A DNA stretch of 64,000 nucleotides, from contig NC_014962.1 in NCBI RefSeq assembly GCF_000186345.1, positions 3,748,450 to 3,812,449 of the forward strand. Reading direction: 5' to 3'. This DNA is from Isosphaera pallida ATCC 43644. GTDB taxonomy: Bacteria; Planctomycetota; Planctomycetia; Isosphaerales; Isosphaeraceae. Below the pieces are notes generated by a model. It was not told the origin of the DNA, searched no databases, and saw nothing but the letters and a program-made list of their open reading frames with translations. Position 1 is the stretch's first letter. Each line of letters starts with the position of its first letter. Positions 15,764-25,261 of the stretch are shown here, in pieces. The position numbers were made by a program, and so were the translations under genes.

Positions 15764-18325
15764 TCAAGGTTCAGACGAAGACGTTTCCTCCCGAGCTTGG
15801 GAGGTCGCGGCGTTTGGGGACCGCGTGGGTTTGACATGTCGATCCAACCAGTCGATCATCTCCCAAAGCACATGGCCGACCGACTCCCGCGCCCGGTAGC
15901 CGTGCGATTCGGCGGGTAGAAGCACGAGGCGGGCATGGCCGCCGGTTCCTTTGATCGCGGCGTAGAACCGTTCGGTCTGGAGGGGGAAGGTGCCGGGGTT
16001 GTTGTCGGCCTGGCCGTGGATGAGCAAAAGGGGAACCTTGATCCGATCGGCGTAGGTGAAGGGAGACATTTGGATGTACACGTCGCGCGCCTGCCAGAAG
16101 GTGCGCTCTTCGGCTTGGAAGCCGAAGGGGGTCAAGGTCCGGTTGTAGGCTCCGCTGCGGGCGATCCCGGCGCGGAACAGGTCCGAATGGGCCAGCAGGT
16201 TGGCAGTCATGAACGCGCCGTAGGAGTGACCGCCAATTGCGATGCGGTCGCGGTCGGCCACGCCGAGTTCCACCAGTTTGTCCACCGCGGCTTTGGCCGA
16301 GGCGACCAGTTGTTCAATGTAGCGGTCATTGGGTTCCTCGTCCCCCTCGCCGATGATCGGCATGGCCGGTCCGTCGAGGAGGCCGTAGCCCTGGGTGAGT
16401 AGAAACAACGGGGAGTCGCCGCTGGGGCGAACAAACACATGAGGCGAGCCGCTGACTTGGCCGGCTGCCGCGGCCGATTTGAACTCGCGGGGGTAGGCCC
16501 AAAGCAGGAACGGCAGCGGTCCTTGCGACTTGTCGTAGCCGGGCGGCAGATAGAGCTTGGCGTTGAGTTCGACCCCGTCGTCGCGGGTGTAACGGATCAA
16601 CTCCGGCTTGATGCCCGCCAACTGGGGCGCGGGGTCGGGGAAGTCGGTCAGGCGGGTGGTCTGACCGTCGGCTAGCGTCAGCAAATGATAATTCGTCGGC
16701 TCCAGGGGCGACTCCCGCGAGATCAGAACTTGGGTTGCCTCGGGATCGAGGATGGCGACGACCTGCTCGAAGCAGTCGCCTTGGTTGCGCCAGAGGCGTT
16801 CGGTCTGACCGGTTTGCAGGTCCAGGCGATCGAGAAAGGGGCGGGAGCCTTCGGGGGTTGCGCCGCTGGGGTTGTTGAGGTAGGCAAAGCGGCCGTCGGT
16901 TGAAGTCATGAGCAACCGTCGTCCATCGGGCCGCAGGGTGGCGACGAGTCGTCCGGGGTCGTTGTAGCGGTCTTCGGAGGAGCGGTCGAACAAGACGCGG
17001 GGGGGGATGTCGGGGTGGTCGGGGGCGAGGATCCAGGTGCGGTTGCGGCGGGTTTTGAACCAATCCTCGGTGACGATCGCCAGGTCGCCGCGGCACCAGA
17101 GCAGGCCGGCGCGACGGTATTCCAGGTCGATCAGCGTGGTCGGTTCTCCTTCGAAGGGAGCCGACCAGACCCGTACTCGGTCGCGTTTTTCAGCGGGCAC
17201 TTCAGGGTCACCACCGTCCAGCGCTTCGGCCCACACTAGGGTCGCTTCAGCGTCCTCGCGCCAGGTGACACCTCGTGGTCCTTCGGCCACCGCGTCGAAG
17301 CTCACTGGGATGGTTTCGCGCAGCGGCAGGTCGGCCACCTGTTTGACCAGTTCACCCCGACGATTCCACACTTCCACACACGTGGGGAAGCGACCGGCGG
17401 GAACCAGATAGGAAAAAGGACGATGGAGCCGTTCGACCAACAGATATTGGCTGTTAGGGGAGGGTTCCACGCTGGTGAAGAGACCGGGGGGACCAAGAGG
17501 GGTCAGATGGCCCTCGAAATCGCCGAAAACGAGTTGGCTGGTGAAATAATACTCGAACAGGATCTCGTCGAACGGGTCTTTGAGCAGGTCTTGATAGGTG
17601 CGTCCGGGGGCTGGTTTGTCGCCGGTTTGTTGGATGATCGGCCCGGTGGGGGTGCTGGGTCGTTCAGGGGCCGGGCTGCGATCCTCGGGTACGAGCAGAG
17701 CGACGAAACCCGAGCCGTCGGGGAGGAAATCGAACTCTGCGCCGAAGACGGCGTTGAGCCGGGGACCGATCAGACGCCGCTCACGTCCGCTTTCCAGGTC
17801 AAAGAGGCGCAGGGACACCCCATGATCCTCCAGAATCGCCAGCAGGATTCGCCGACCATCGGGAGCCCATTGGGCCGACAAGATGCGGTGGTCGGTGCCG
17901 GGCGGATCATCTGGGTCGCGTTGTGGGCGGATCAGGGGCGTGTCGGGGCCGCCGATCAGCGGGCGCACGGCATAATCGATGAAGGTGGAGACACGCGAGG
18001 GGGCGTTGGCGCGGGGATTGATGCGAACGCCCGCTAACCCCAATTCCGGCGCGGCGAGTTCGGCGATGGTGGGTAATCCGCGTCGCTCCAGATAGAGCAA
18101 GCGGGTCCGATCGGGGCTGACGCTGATCGCCGGCGGCGGCGGCGCGTCCAAAATCGAGGCGATGGGTTCGGGCGGCTGACGATAACCGGACTCGTCGGAT
18201 CGAGCGCCAGCGGGGAGTTGCGAGGTGATGCTCATGGTCAGACTCAAGGCCGCCCCTAATCGAAACCACCACGATGAGAACAACATGGAGAACCAACCAA
18301 ACATCCGCGTCGAGAACAACGACAT
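15764..18325 (-). CDS. Exported S9 family prolyl-oligopeptidase-like peptidase
   Basis: An 853-residue serine peptidase. Residues about 8-40 form a signal peptide (LGAALSLTMSITSQLPAGARS). A long beta-propeller-type region follows, and the last 250 residues are the alpha/beta-hydrolase with nucleophile motif GGHSYG, aspartate in IHGQADNNPGT and histidine in AESHGYR. The triad is complete, so it should be active. It probably cleaves peptides in the periplasm. ATG 18325 has GGAG ten bases upstream. It is transcribed in the same direction as the YqeY gene, about 195 bases downstream of it. Confidence 0.92.
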   Translation of the reverse strand: MSLFSTRMFGWFSMLFSSWWFRLGAALSLTMSITSQLPAGARSDESGYRQPPEPIASILDAPPPPAISVSPDRTRLLYLERRGLPTIAELAAPELGLAGVRINPRANAPSRVSTFIDYAVRPLIGGPDTPLIRPQRDPDDPPGTDHRILSAQWAPDGRRILLAILEDHGVSLRLFDLESGRERRLIGPRLNAVFGAEFDFLPDGSGFVALLVPEDRSPAPERPSTPTGPIIQQTGDKPAPGRTYQDLLKDPFDEILFEYYFTSQLVFGDFEGHLTPLGPPGLFTSVEPSPNSQYLLVERLHRPFSYLVPAGRFPTCVEVWNRRGELVKQVADLPLRETIPVSFDAVAEGPRGVTWREDAEATLVWAEALDGGDPEVPAEKRDRVRVWSAPFEGEPTTLIDLEYRRAGLLWCRGDLAIVTEDWFKTRRNRTWILAPDHPDIPPRVLFDRSSEDRYNDPGRLVATLRPDGRRLLMTSTDGRFAYLNNPSGATPEGSRPFLDRLDLQTGQTERLWRNQGDCFEQVVAILDPEATQVLISRESPLEPTNYHLLTLADGQTTRLTDFPDPAPQLAGIKPELIRYTRDDGVELNAKLYLPPGYDKSQGPLPFLLWAYPREFKSAAAAGQVSGSPHVFVRPSGDSPLFLLTQGYGLLDGPAMPIIGEGDEEPNDRYIEQLVASAKAAVDKLVELGVADRDRIAIGGHSYGAFMTANLLAHSDLFRAGIARSGAYNRTLTPFGFQAEERTFWQARDVYIQMSPFTYADRIKVPLLLIHGQADNNPGTFPLQTERFYAAIKGTGGHARLVLLPAESHGYRARESVGHVLWEMIDWLDRHVKPTRSPNAATSQAREETSSSEP

Positions 18326-18519
18326 GGCCAGGAAACTCCGGCACAGGAGTGGCTTGGGAGGTGGGCGTCATGATATCGGCAAAACGTCGAATCTACCCCC
18401 TCGCTTCGCATGTCGCTAGAGGTCGCTTCCCAGGCCGCGAGGAGACCTACCTCTACGCTTTTTGGGGGAGAGGTCGGATTGGCTTAATTGACGTAAGCTG
18501 TGGGGGAGGGGAACTCCAC

Positions 18520-18933
18520 TTAGGCGGAGGCTTGGCGGATACGGGCCACCACCGTTTTAACGTCGTCGCTATCCACATCCTTGCCCGCCAACACCTTCAT
18601 GGCTTGGCCCATCGCCATGCCTTCTTTAGGGGCCGCCGCGATCGCTTGGGCCACTGGAGCCAGCGCCTCCTCGATTTGCTCGATCGTTAGGTTGGCAGGC
18701 ACCCACTGGCGAATCAATTCGATCTCCTCGGGCGAGAAACTCGTCAAGCCCCCTTTGGCTTCCTTGAGGACGCCCTTCATCCGCTTGATTGCCTCGTCGT
18801 CGGAAACCTCGGTGCCGTCGCCCTGAGTCAACTTGGCGATCCAATATCTCAGGAAGTTGAGCTTGACCGTGTCCTTGGCCTTCATCGCCTCGGGCAACGC
18901 CTTCCTCATTCGGCTCACAATGCTCTCAGCCAT
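18520..18933 (-). CDS. GatB/YqeY domain protein
   Basis: A 137-residue stand-alone YqeY protein: MAESIVSRMRKALPEAMKAKD, FLRYWIAKL, and the C-terminal GMAMGQAMKVLAGKDVDSDD region that matches the GatB tail domain. YqeY resembles the part of GatB that binds tRNA, but its own role is not settled. The ATG at 18933 has GAGG at suitable spacing; an ATG at 18948 lies directly against a ribosome binding site and is less likely. Confidence 0.88.
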   Translation of the reverse strand: MAESIVSRMRKALPEAMKAKDTVKLNFLRYWIAKLTQGDGTEVSDDEAIKRMKGVLKEAKGGLTSFSPEEIELIRQWVPANLTIEQIEEALAPVAQAIAAAPKEGMAMGQAMKVLAGKDVDSDDVKTVVARIRQASA

Positions 18934-19166
18934 GATGATCGACCTCATTCTCCTTGACCAACCCTCGGCTTACCCTCGGCGCACTTCGTTCCGCTCCGCC
19001 TGTCTCGCGTTGAGGAACCCAAAATGGGGATGCAGCCCCGGATGCTTCCACCAAGGACTCAACGCTTCGGCTTTGTAGATGGACGCTGGACAAACGTTCC
19101 TAACCCTCGTCACACAATAGAAGAGGGACACTCTCTTGAAAACAGATAAAGTGGGCGACGGAACGA

Positions 19167-19727
19167 TTACTCCGCGGCGGCGTCGTGAAGCGTGGAGCAG
19201 GAGCCACTGCTTCGAGACGCGGAGACGTTCTGAGGTTCGCGGTTGCCGCCACTGGTTGGATCGTGTTGGCAATTCCGAGCCTGAGAACGGCAATCGTTCT
19301 TCTCAACCGGTCTGGACGAGGAGTTGGTTTGTTGGTGTTGAGTGACACAGGCCGCGCAGGTGCCGCGCAAGAGTAAGTCGTGGCCGCTCAATTCAAAACC
19401 GGGGGGGATAAGGCTAGTGAGTTCGCCTGGACAACCGGAAATGTCGAACAAGCGGCCACAATGCTGACAGAGGAAATGGTGGTGGTGGGTTTCCGCCGCG
19501 ACGCGAGCCTCGTAGCGGGGTGGTCCACCGGGAATCGGCACCGGCACGATCACCTGATCCTCGATCAGGGCGTTGATGGTGCGATAGACCGTGGCAATAC
19601 CCAACCGAGGCACTTGGCGTTGCGCCTCGACAAGAATCTCATGGGGTCCCAAAGGGCGACCAGCTTCTTCAATCACCCGACGGATCGCTTCACGTTGGCG
19701 AGTGTTTCGGACCATTGAATTTGCCAT
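19167..19727 (-). CDS. Fur-family metalloregulator
   Basis: A 186-residue Fur/PerR/Zur-type repressor. The winged helix includes IATVYRTINALIEDQVI, the sensing domain has ETHHHHFLCQHCG, and the structural zinc site has CQHC (87-90) and CAAC (124-127). Which metal or stress it senses cannot be told. A polar tail of about 58 residues (from TQHQQTNSSS) extends well beyond the second CxxC and contains further cysteines; such a tail is uncommon. ATG 19727 is chosen because homologs begin close to it; an in-frame extension to 19790 has no family support. Confidence 0.9.
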   Translation of the reverse strand: MANSMVRNTRQREAIRRVIEEAGRPLGPHEILVEAQRQVPRLGIATVYRTINALIEDQVIVPVPIPGGPPRYEARVAAETHHHHFLCQHCGRLFDISGCPGELTSLIPPGFELSGHDLLLRGTCAACVTQHQQTNSSSRPVEKNDCRSQARNCQHDPTSGGNREPQNVSASRSSGSCSTLHDAAAE

Positions 19728-20178
19728 CGGTTCCACCCTCGCCCCTGAATTGCACCCACCGTCGAGTTGACTCCTCGCCGCGACAATCAAACCTGCGCCG
19801 CTGTAGGTTCTCCACGTTCACTTCACATTATATCGGATGGTTCTCCTTTTGGCGAGTCGTTCCGTTTGGATCACGACTACCGAGGGCGACGGGACTGTCG
19901 CAAAAACTCACCTGTGGATCGTTCGAAGGGGACGATCTCGAACAACCCACGGCTGGGGACTGGGGATGTCCGAACGCATCCCTTCACGCATCTCGCCTCA
20001 AAGGCAAAGACACACGCAACTCAATCGAACGCGGATCAGTTCGATGACTGATCGGAGTGGGAACTGGGGGCGTCGGAGACAAAGCCAGACTACCACTCAT
20101 TTGATCATAAGCCGCAACGCCCATCATGGGAGACCCAACTGTGATGGCCGGGTTTCAACGTCAACTCTGAATGCGGGT
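19728..20178. other. Upstream region of the Fur gene, no gene seen
   Basis: No supportable gene in about 450 bases. It contains a candidate -10 box for the Fur-family gene at 19827-19832, described separately. Confidence 0.5.
19827..19832 (-). promoter_or_regulatory. Candidate -10 box of the Fur-family gene
   Basis: Read on the minus strand the sequence is TATAAT, about 100 bases before the start codon of the Fur-family gene. No convincing -35 element is visible 16-18 bases upstream. Confidence 0.35.
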
Positions 20179-20334
20179 TTAGAACTGCATGACGGTGGTG
20201 GGGCCGTTCTCCACCACGACGGAATGTTGGGTCGGCCGCTGGATCGTTGCGACCGGCTCGGTGACAACCCGGGTCCAAGGCTGTATCATCGTGGAGGCGC
20301 GGGGGACGTTGACGGTGATGGTCCAGGCCACCAT
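20179..20334 (-). CDS. Possible small protein, 51 residues, unknown
   Basis: An open frame from ATG 20334 to TAA at 20179-20181 encodes a 51-residue protein starting MVAWTITVNVPRAS and ending GPTTVMQF. I do not recognise it. Nearly all codons end in G or C, like the real genes here and unlike the flanking intergenic DNA, which argues for coding. An in-frame stop just upstream fixes the N-terminal limit. No good ribosome binding site precedes it, so it may be a gene remnant. Confidence 0.4.
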   Translation of the reverse strand: MVAWTITVNVPRASTMIQPWTRVVTEPVATIQRPTQHSVVVENGPTTVMQF

Positions 20335-20588
20335 GCGAAAGTCGAATCACATCTCCCGTGGTTTCATTCGGAAGAACAGAATGGTTGAAGGTGTGGCGTG
20401 AAAACGCTCAAAGAGGTTCAAGGAAACAACACTGGGTCGAAACAAAGAGACCGGAAGAGGTTGTTCCGAGTTCGATCGGAATCGGAGCGACCACACGACC
20501 GAACTCGGGGGATCAAACGCGAAGCCACAAGGTCCGCATTGCATAGAATCGGGTCACGACTTGCGAGGTCATCATCGCTCGGAGAACA

Positions 20589-22025
20589 TTATGGATGGGT
20601 CATTGCTTTAGGGTCAACCCAGGCGTCGAATTGCTCGGCGGTGAGCAGTCCCAGTTGGATAGCGGCTTCCTTGAGAGTGAGTCCCTGATGGTGGGCGGTT
20701 TTAGCGATCTTGGCGCAGTTGTCGTAACCCAATTTCTGGTTGAGGGCGGTCACTAGCATCAGCGAGTTGTTGAGATGTTGCTGAATGCGTTCGCGGTTGG
20801 CGGTCAGTCCCACCACGCAGTGTTCAGCGAAGGAGCGGCAGGCGTCGCTCAAGAGGGTGGTGGCGTGCAGGAAGTTGTGCAGGATGACCGGTTTGAAGAC
20901 ATTGAGCTCAAAGTTGCCTTGTGAACCAGCGAAGGCGATGGCCGCGGCGTTGCCCATGACCTGAACAGCCACCATCGTGACCGCCTCGCACTGGGTGGGG
21001 TTCACCTTGCCGGGCATAATCGAGCTGCCGGGTTCGTTTTCGGGCAGGTTCAACTCGCCTAGACCGCAACGCGGTCCCGAACCGAGCCAGCGCAGGTCGT
21101 TGGCAATCTTCATGAGCGAGGCCGCCAGAGTGTTGAGCGCGCCGGCAGCCATGACGAACTCATCATGCGCTGACAACGCGGCGAACTTGTTGGGGTGCGA
21201 GGTGAATGGCAGACCGGTCAACTCGGCCACTTTGGCCGCGGCCCGCTCGGCGAATTCGGGGTGGGCGTTGAGTCCGGTACCCACCGCTGTGCCGCCAATC
21301 GCCAGATCCATCAAGCCCGGCAGCACCGCCTTCAACCGCTCGATATCCCGATCCAACAGCGCCACATAGCCCGAGAACTCTTGACCGAGCGTCAACGGAG
21401 TGGCGTCCTGCAAGTGGGTCCGGCCGATTTTCACAATCCCGTCGAACTCGACCCGTTTGGCCTCCAAGGCGTCGCGCAGGCGGGAGACCGCCGGGATGAG
21501 GTCCTTCACCACCGCGGTTGCCGCGGCAATCGACATGGCTGTGGGGAAGGTGTCGTTAGAGGATTGAGACATATTTACATCGTCGTTGGGGTGAATCGGC
21601 GTTTTTGAACCGATGACCCCACCGGCGAGTTCAATCGCCCGGTTGGAGATGACCTCGTTGAGGTTCATGTTGGTCTGGGTGCCGCTGCCGGTTTGCCAGA
21701 CGCGCAGCGGGAATTGGTCGTCCCACTTGCCGGCAATGATTTCATCGGCGGCCTGGACGATCAAGTCGGTCTTCTCGGCGGACAGTTTGCCGAGGTCGCG
21801 GTTGACTAGGGCACAGGCTTTTTTCAAGAGGGCGAAGGAGTGGATCAGCAACGGCGGCATGGTGTCCCGACCGATTGCGAAGTGGATCAGCGACCGGGCA
21901 GTCTGCGCGCCGTAATAGACCCGTGCTGGAACATCGATGGGTCCCATGCTATCGGTTTCGGTGCGGAAGGGTTCATCCGGTTTCAGGGTGGGGTCGCAAA
22001 CTCGTTGGCCGTCGTGCGCGGTCAT
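20589..22025 (-). CDS. fumC: Fumarate hydratase class II
   Basis: Interconverts fumarate and malate in the TCA cycle. The 478-residue sequence has [19 protein letters not shown], the [13 protein letters not shown] region that binds the B site, and the signature [17 protein letters not shown]. Length and motifs are typical of the class II, iron-free, homotetrameric enzymes. It follows the methyltransferase gene by 58 bases on the same strand and may be part of a tsaB-methyltransferase-fumC transcript. Confidence 0.96.
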   Translation of the reverse strand: MTAHDGQRVCDPTLKPDEPFRTETDSMGPIDVPARVYYGAQTARSLIHFAIGRDTMPPLLIHSFALLKKACALVNRDLGKLSAEKTDLIVQAADEIIAGKWDDQFPLRVWQTGSGTQTNMNLNEVISNRAIELAGGVIGSKTPIHPNDDVNMSQSSNDTFPTAMSIAAATAVVKDLIPAVSRLRDALEAKRVEFDGIVKIGRTHLQDATPLTLGQEFSGYVALLDRDIERLKAVLPGLMDLAIGGTAVGTGLNAHPEFAERAAAKVAELTGLPFTSHPNKFAALSAHDEFVMAAGALNTLAASLMKIANDLRWLGSGPRCGLGELNLPENEPGSSIMPGKVNPTQCEAVTMVAVQVMGNAAAIAFAGSQGNFELNVFKPVILHNFLHATTLLSDACRSFAEHCVVGLTANRERIQQHLNNSLMLVTALNQKLGYDNCAKIAKTAHHQGLTLKEAAIQLGLLTAEQFDAWVDPKAMTHP

Positions 22026-22083
22026 GGGAAAGCGTCCTTCGGTAGTCTTCTCTGGAGGAGCTGGAAGGGAAGGAGGGGTGGGT

Positions 22084-23022
22084 TCAGTTTAGCTGCAGCT
22101 TGTCTTGGTTCTCAATCGCGTCGCGGGGTTGCGAAACGGTGGGGCGGCGTCCCCGGACGTTGATTCCATGACCCTGTCCGACATGGAAGTTGGGCACACG
22201 GCCGCTGAGGTTTTCGATCTCGACGAGTCCGGCGGCTTGGAACCACTCGACGACTTCCTCCAAGGTATGTCGCGAAGCGTAACGCGGGGCGTACCAGTCC
22301 AACGTGTCGCACACTCTCACTTCAGGGTCGGGGTGCATCGAGACGCCGATTGTTGCCACATTCAGCAGGACGGCCAGGCGGCGAACCCAGGAGGACTTGG
22401 AGGCGAACATCCGACGCTTCAGACCGCCGATGGGGGCGGCCCAGCGACTCAAGGTCATGAGGACCCCCAGCGGCAGGTGGGTCGAGATGGCCCGATGCAG
22501 CTTGATGACTGCCTCTAGCGCCGGGCGTTGGCGGGGATAGACCCAGACCGCGATCGAGCCGCCGGGGGCCACCAGTTCGGCCAAGGCGAGGAAGGCTCGA
22601 CGGGGATCGGGGGTGTGATCCAGCGCGCCGATTGAATAGACCCGATCGAACAGCCGGGGCGGCAGCGGGGGCCGAAACAGGTCGCCGCGAACCACATGCA
22701 CGTTGGACAACCGCGCGTTGACTTGTCGAGCGGCTCGAACGGCCTGGCTGAGGTCGAAGCCCACCACCTGAGCGGCTCCTGCCTCGCTGGCGACTTTGAG
22801 GTACCGACCCATCCCGCATCCTCCGTCGAGGACCAGACGTCCCGCGAGATCCTCGGCAGTCCAGCCAGTGCGGGCGTGCAAGGTCGCCCGATCCTCTTCG
22901 GGGCGAATGATCGGGAAGCGGTTCCATTGCAGGTCGTAGAGGCTTTTGGTTCGGTCTTGATCCGAAGCGGCGGGGGATGCGGAGGCGGATGCTGGGCAAG
23001 AGGAGGAGGGCGGCGGGGTCAT
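22084..23022 (-). CDS. Class I SAM-dependent methyltransferase
   Basis: A 312-residue methyltransferase with motif [13 protein letters not shown] (63-74), the acidic residue of [17 protein letters not shown], and a post-core region with [12 protein letters not shown]. It is of the type 11 (UbiE/Coq5-like) kind; the substrate is not identifiable. An N-terminal Ser/Ala-rich lead of about 22 residues is probably disordered. Its ATG overlaps the tsaB stop as ATGA (23019-23022), so it is translationally coupled to tsaB. Confidence 0.85.
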   Translation of the reverse strand: MTPPPSSSCPASASASPAASDQDRTKSLYDLQWNRFPIIRPEEDRATLHARTGWTAEDLAGRLVLDGGCGMGRYLKVASEAGAAQVVGFDLSQAVRAARQVNARLSNVHVVRGDLFRPPLPPRLFDRVYSIGALDHTPDPRRAFLALAELVAPGGSIAVWVYPRQRPALEAVIKLHRAISTHLPLGVLMTLSRWAAPIGGLKRRMFASKSSWVRRLAVLLNVATIGVSMHPDPEVRVCDTLDWYAPRYASRHTLEEVVEWFQAAGLVEIENLSGRVPNFHVGQGHGINVRGRRPTVSQPRDAIENQDKLQLN

Positions 23023-23855
23023 GCCCGGTCCTTGTGCGTGGTCGGTGAGAGTTCGAGGCGGTGAGACCCAACGTTCAGATGGGCCAGCCCGCCGGGATGA
23101 CGTTCCTCCGCGGCGCTAGGGCGGAGGTAGACCGGTTCGGAGAAGTCGGGATCAAGCCGCGAGCCGGCCAGCCAGGCGCGGCGGGCAACCCAGGCCAGCC
23201 GAGTGGCGTCGGGGAGTCCCAGGGAGGCGGGGTGAACCCGGAGGTTGAGGTGGTCGGGGGGCAGTGCCAGCTTGAGGAGGCGTTCCAGGTCAGGCGAGAT
23301 CAGGTGGGAGTCCGGCGGGCGCTGGGCTAACCAGGAGGACCAGGAGACCAAGGCGGAATCGCGGCAACGGATCGGTTGACCCTGGCGGGACATGACGAAC
23401 TCCGCGACGAACGCTTCACCCCTCAGCGCGTCCAAGGCGACGGACACATGGTCACCGGGACGCAAGGCGTCATGATCGAGCGGGACGAGGGGATCGAGGC
23501 TGTCGAAACCGATCAAGGGGAGGTTGAACGTGAAGGCGAGGGTTTTGGCGGCGGCCAGGCCGACCCGCAGTCCGGTGAACGAGCCGGGACCGCGGCCAAC
23601 TGCGACGGCTCTCAGGTCGCGCGGGGTCCAGCCCCAGTCGGCCATAAGCCGACCTAGGGCGGGGATTAATTCCCGACCATGACGGCCTTCGGGGTCGAGC
23701 ATTTGCCCGGCGAGCCTCGAAGCGGAGGCATGCGGGTCGTCAGGGTCAGCCCATTCCGCCAGCACAACCCCCCCTCCCCGCCGAGCCGTCTCGAACACCA
23801 CGACACGCCAAGGGTCAGGGGCGTCCGATCGGGAAATTGGGCCGCGTGTGGTCAC
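23019..23855 (-). CDS. tsaB: tRNA threonylcarbamoyladenosine protein TsaB
   Basis: A member of the complex that makes t6A37 in ANN-decoding tRNAs, acting as scaffold for TsaD and TsaE. The diagnostic motif GRGPGSFTGLRVGLAAAK is present. The N terminus (WRVVVFETARR) replaces the usual ILAIDTS and has lost the canonical aspartate, consistent with TsaB being catalytically inert. I chose GTG 23855 because GGAGG lies ten bases upstream and the length (278 residues) fits TsaB. The frame stays open to 24071, but that part is antisense to the divergent phosphoesterase and lacks similarity to TsaB. Confidence 0.87.
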   Translation of the reverse strand: MTTRGPISRSDAPDPWRVVVFETARRGGGVVLAEWADPDDPHASASRLAGQMLDPEGRHGRELIPALGRLMADWGWTPRDLRAVAVGRGPGSFTGLRVGLAAAKTLAFTFNLPLIGFDSLDPLVPLDHDALRPGDHVSVALDALRGEAFVAEFVMSRQGQPIRCRDSALVSWSSWLAQRPPDSHLISPDLERLLKLALPPDHLNLRVHPASLGLPDATRLAWVARRAWLAGSRLDPDFSEPVYLRPSAAEERHPGGLAHLNVGSHRLELSPTTHKDRA

Positions 23856-24041
23856 AAGCTCGAATCCTCCAACCACCAAGATGGGTGGGAATCGCAACCG
23901 GAGGGGACTTAACGCCTTGAACCAACCGCCGAGCCATTCTAGATTGATGAAGACAACCGTTCCACCCGCCGTCCCGAACCCGGCTCGTCCTCGCCGGGCA
24001 CGGACCTTCCGGGCCGAGAACGGAAAGGGGGAGGTCCGGCG

Positions 24042-24857
24042 GTGCGGCGCGCGCTCATCAGTGATATTCACGGTAACCTGGAAGCCCTCGAAACCGTCCT
24101 CGCCGACATCCGCGAGCAGGGGATCAACGAGGTCTATTGCCTAGGCGACATCATTGGCTACGGTCCCAACCCCAGGGAATGTATCGACCTGGTCATGGAA
24201 CACTGCAAGGTCTCCTTGCTGGGTAACCATGACCAAGGCGCGATGTACGATCCCGAAGGATTCCACGCCGGCGCTGAAAAAGCGATCTTCTGGACCCGCG
24301 CTCAACTCGAGAGCCCGGGAGACCGCGACAACAACAACCGCCGCTGGGACTTCCTCAACGAACTGCCGCGCACCTACCGCCACGACCAGTTCCTGTTCGT
24401 CCACGGCTCGCCCCGCAACCCGCTCAGCGAATACATCTTCCCCGAGGACATCTACAACCCCCGGAAGATGGAGAAACTCTTTCAGCTGGTCGAGCGGTAC
24501 TGCTTCCAAGGCCACACCCACGTTCCCGGCGTTTTTACCGAATCCCAACAATTCTTCGCGCCCGACGAGATCGACTACGAATACACTTTGGGCGAGCCGA
24601 AACTGCTGATCAACGTCGGCAGCGTCGGCCAGCCCCGTGACGGCGATCCTAGGGCCTGCTACGTCATCCTCGAGGACGGACGCCCCGACCTGCCCCCCGA
24701 CGCCCGTGACACCGACACCCTCCAGTTCGAACCGGTCGGGCCTCAGAAAATCATCTACCGCCGCATTCCCTACGACTACGAAACCACCATTCAGAAGATC
24801 CACGCTATTCCCGAACTCGACCGCTTCCTGGGTGACAGACTACGCCTCGGTCGCTAA
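24042..24857 (+). CDS. Calcineurin-like metallophosphoesterase (paralog 2)
   Basis: A 271-residue protein with [53 protein letters not shown] and [23 protein letters not shown] (read as overlapping motifs), so the dimetal site is intact. It is close to the paralog at 14903 but has a longer middle region rich in Asn/Arg and Tyr. GTG 24042 has GGAGG seven bases upstream. It is divergent from tsaB with about 190 bases between them. No export signal is present. Confidence 0.9.
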   Translation: MRRALISDIHGNLEALETVLADIREQGINEVYCLGDIIGYGPNPRECIDLVMEHCKVSLLGNHDQGAMYDPEGFHAGAEKAIFWTRAQLESPGDRDNNNRRWDFLNELPRTYRHDQFLFVHGSPRNPLSEYIFPEDIYNPRKMEKLFQLVERYCFQGHTHVPGVFTESQQFFAPDEIDYEYTLGEPKLLINVGSVGQPRDGDPRACYVILEDGRPDLPPDARDTDTLQFEPVGPQKIIYRRIPYDYETTIQKIHAIPELDRFLGDRLRLGR

Positions 24858-25261
24858 GCTCCTAGGGATGGGTCGGATTGCCTTGCCACATGGTGTGAGA
24901 ACCGCGTCGCGCCGAACATCCCCCTCCCCCCAACCCCCCTCTCATTTGGAAATGGGTTGGCGATCGGTCGGCGGGCAGCTCCTTGGCCACGTGTTGCGAG
25001 ATTCGGAAAGGTCGCGGTCCCATTCATCCATGATACGAACCAGGACGTTGGGGTGACCGAAACGAGTCGTGTCGCCCTGTTCGGGGCTTGAGCGATCCTG
25101 GATCAGCTTGCTTTGAGTCGCGTTGCGCGATTCTTGGTTACCTCCGTCTCCACGAAGTTCGGCTCCGGCGTTCGATCCCATCACCGGTCTTCCAACCGGC
25201 GCGGGTCGCCTTGATCCATCCGTCGCCGCGCGACCGTCCCCTCACCCGATTCGTACTGGAC
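24858..25261. other. Intergenic region before yidC
   Basis: About 400 bases without a supportable gene; a frame in line with yidC is open from 25088 but lacks similarity to the YidC N terminus. No clear promoter seen. Confidence 0.5.

Noticed and set aside
23856-24071. Upstream extension of tsaB
   Set aside because: It is Arg/Gly-rich, overlaps the divergent phosphoesterase start and lacks TsaB similarity.
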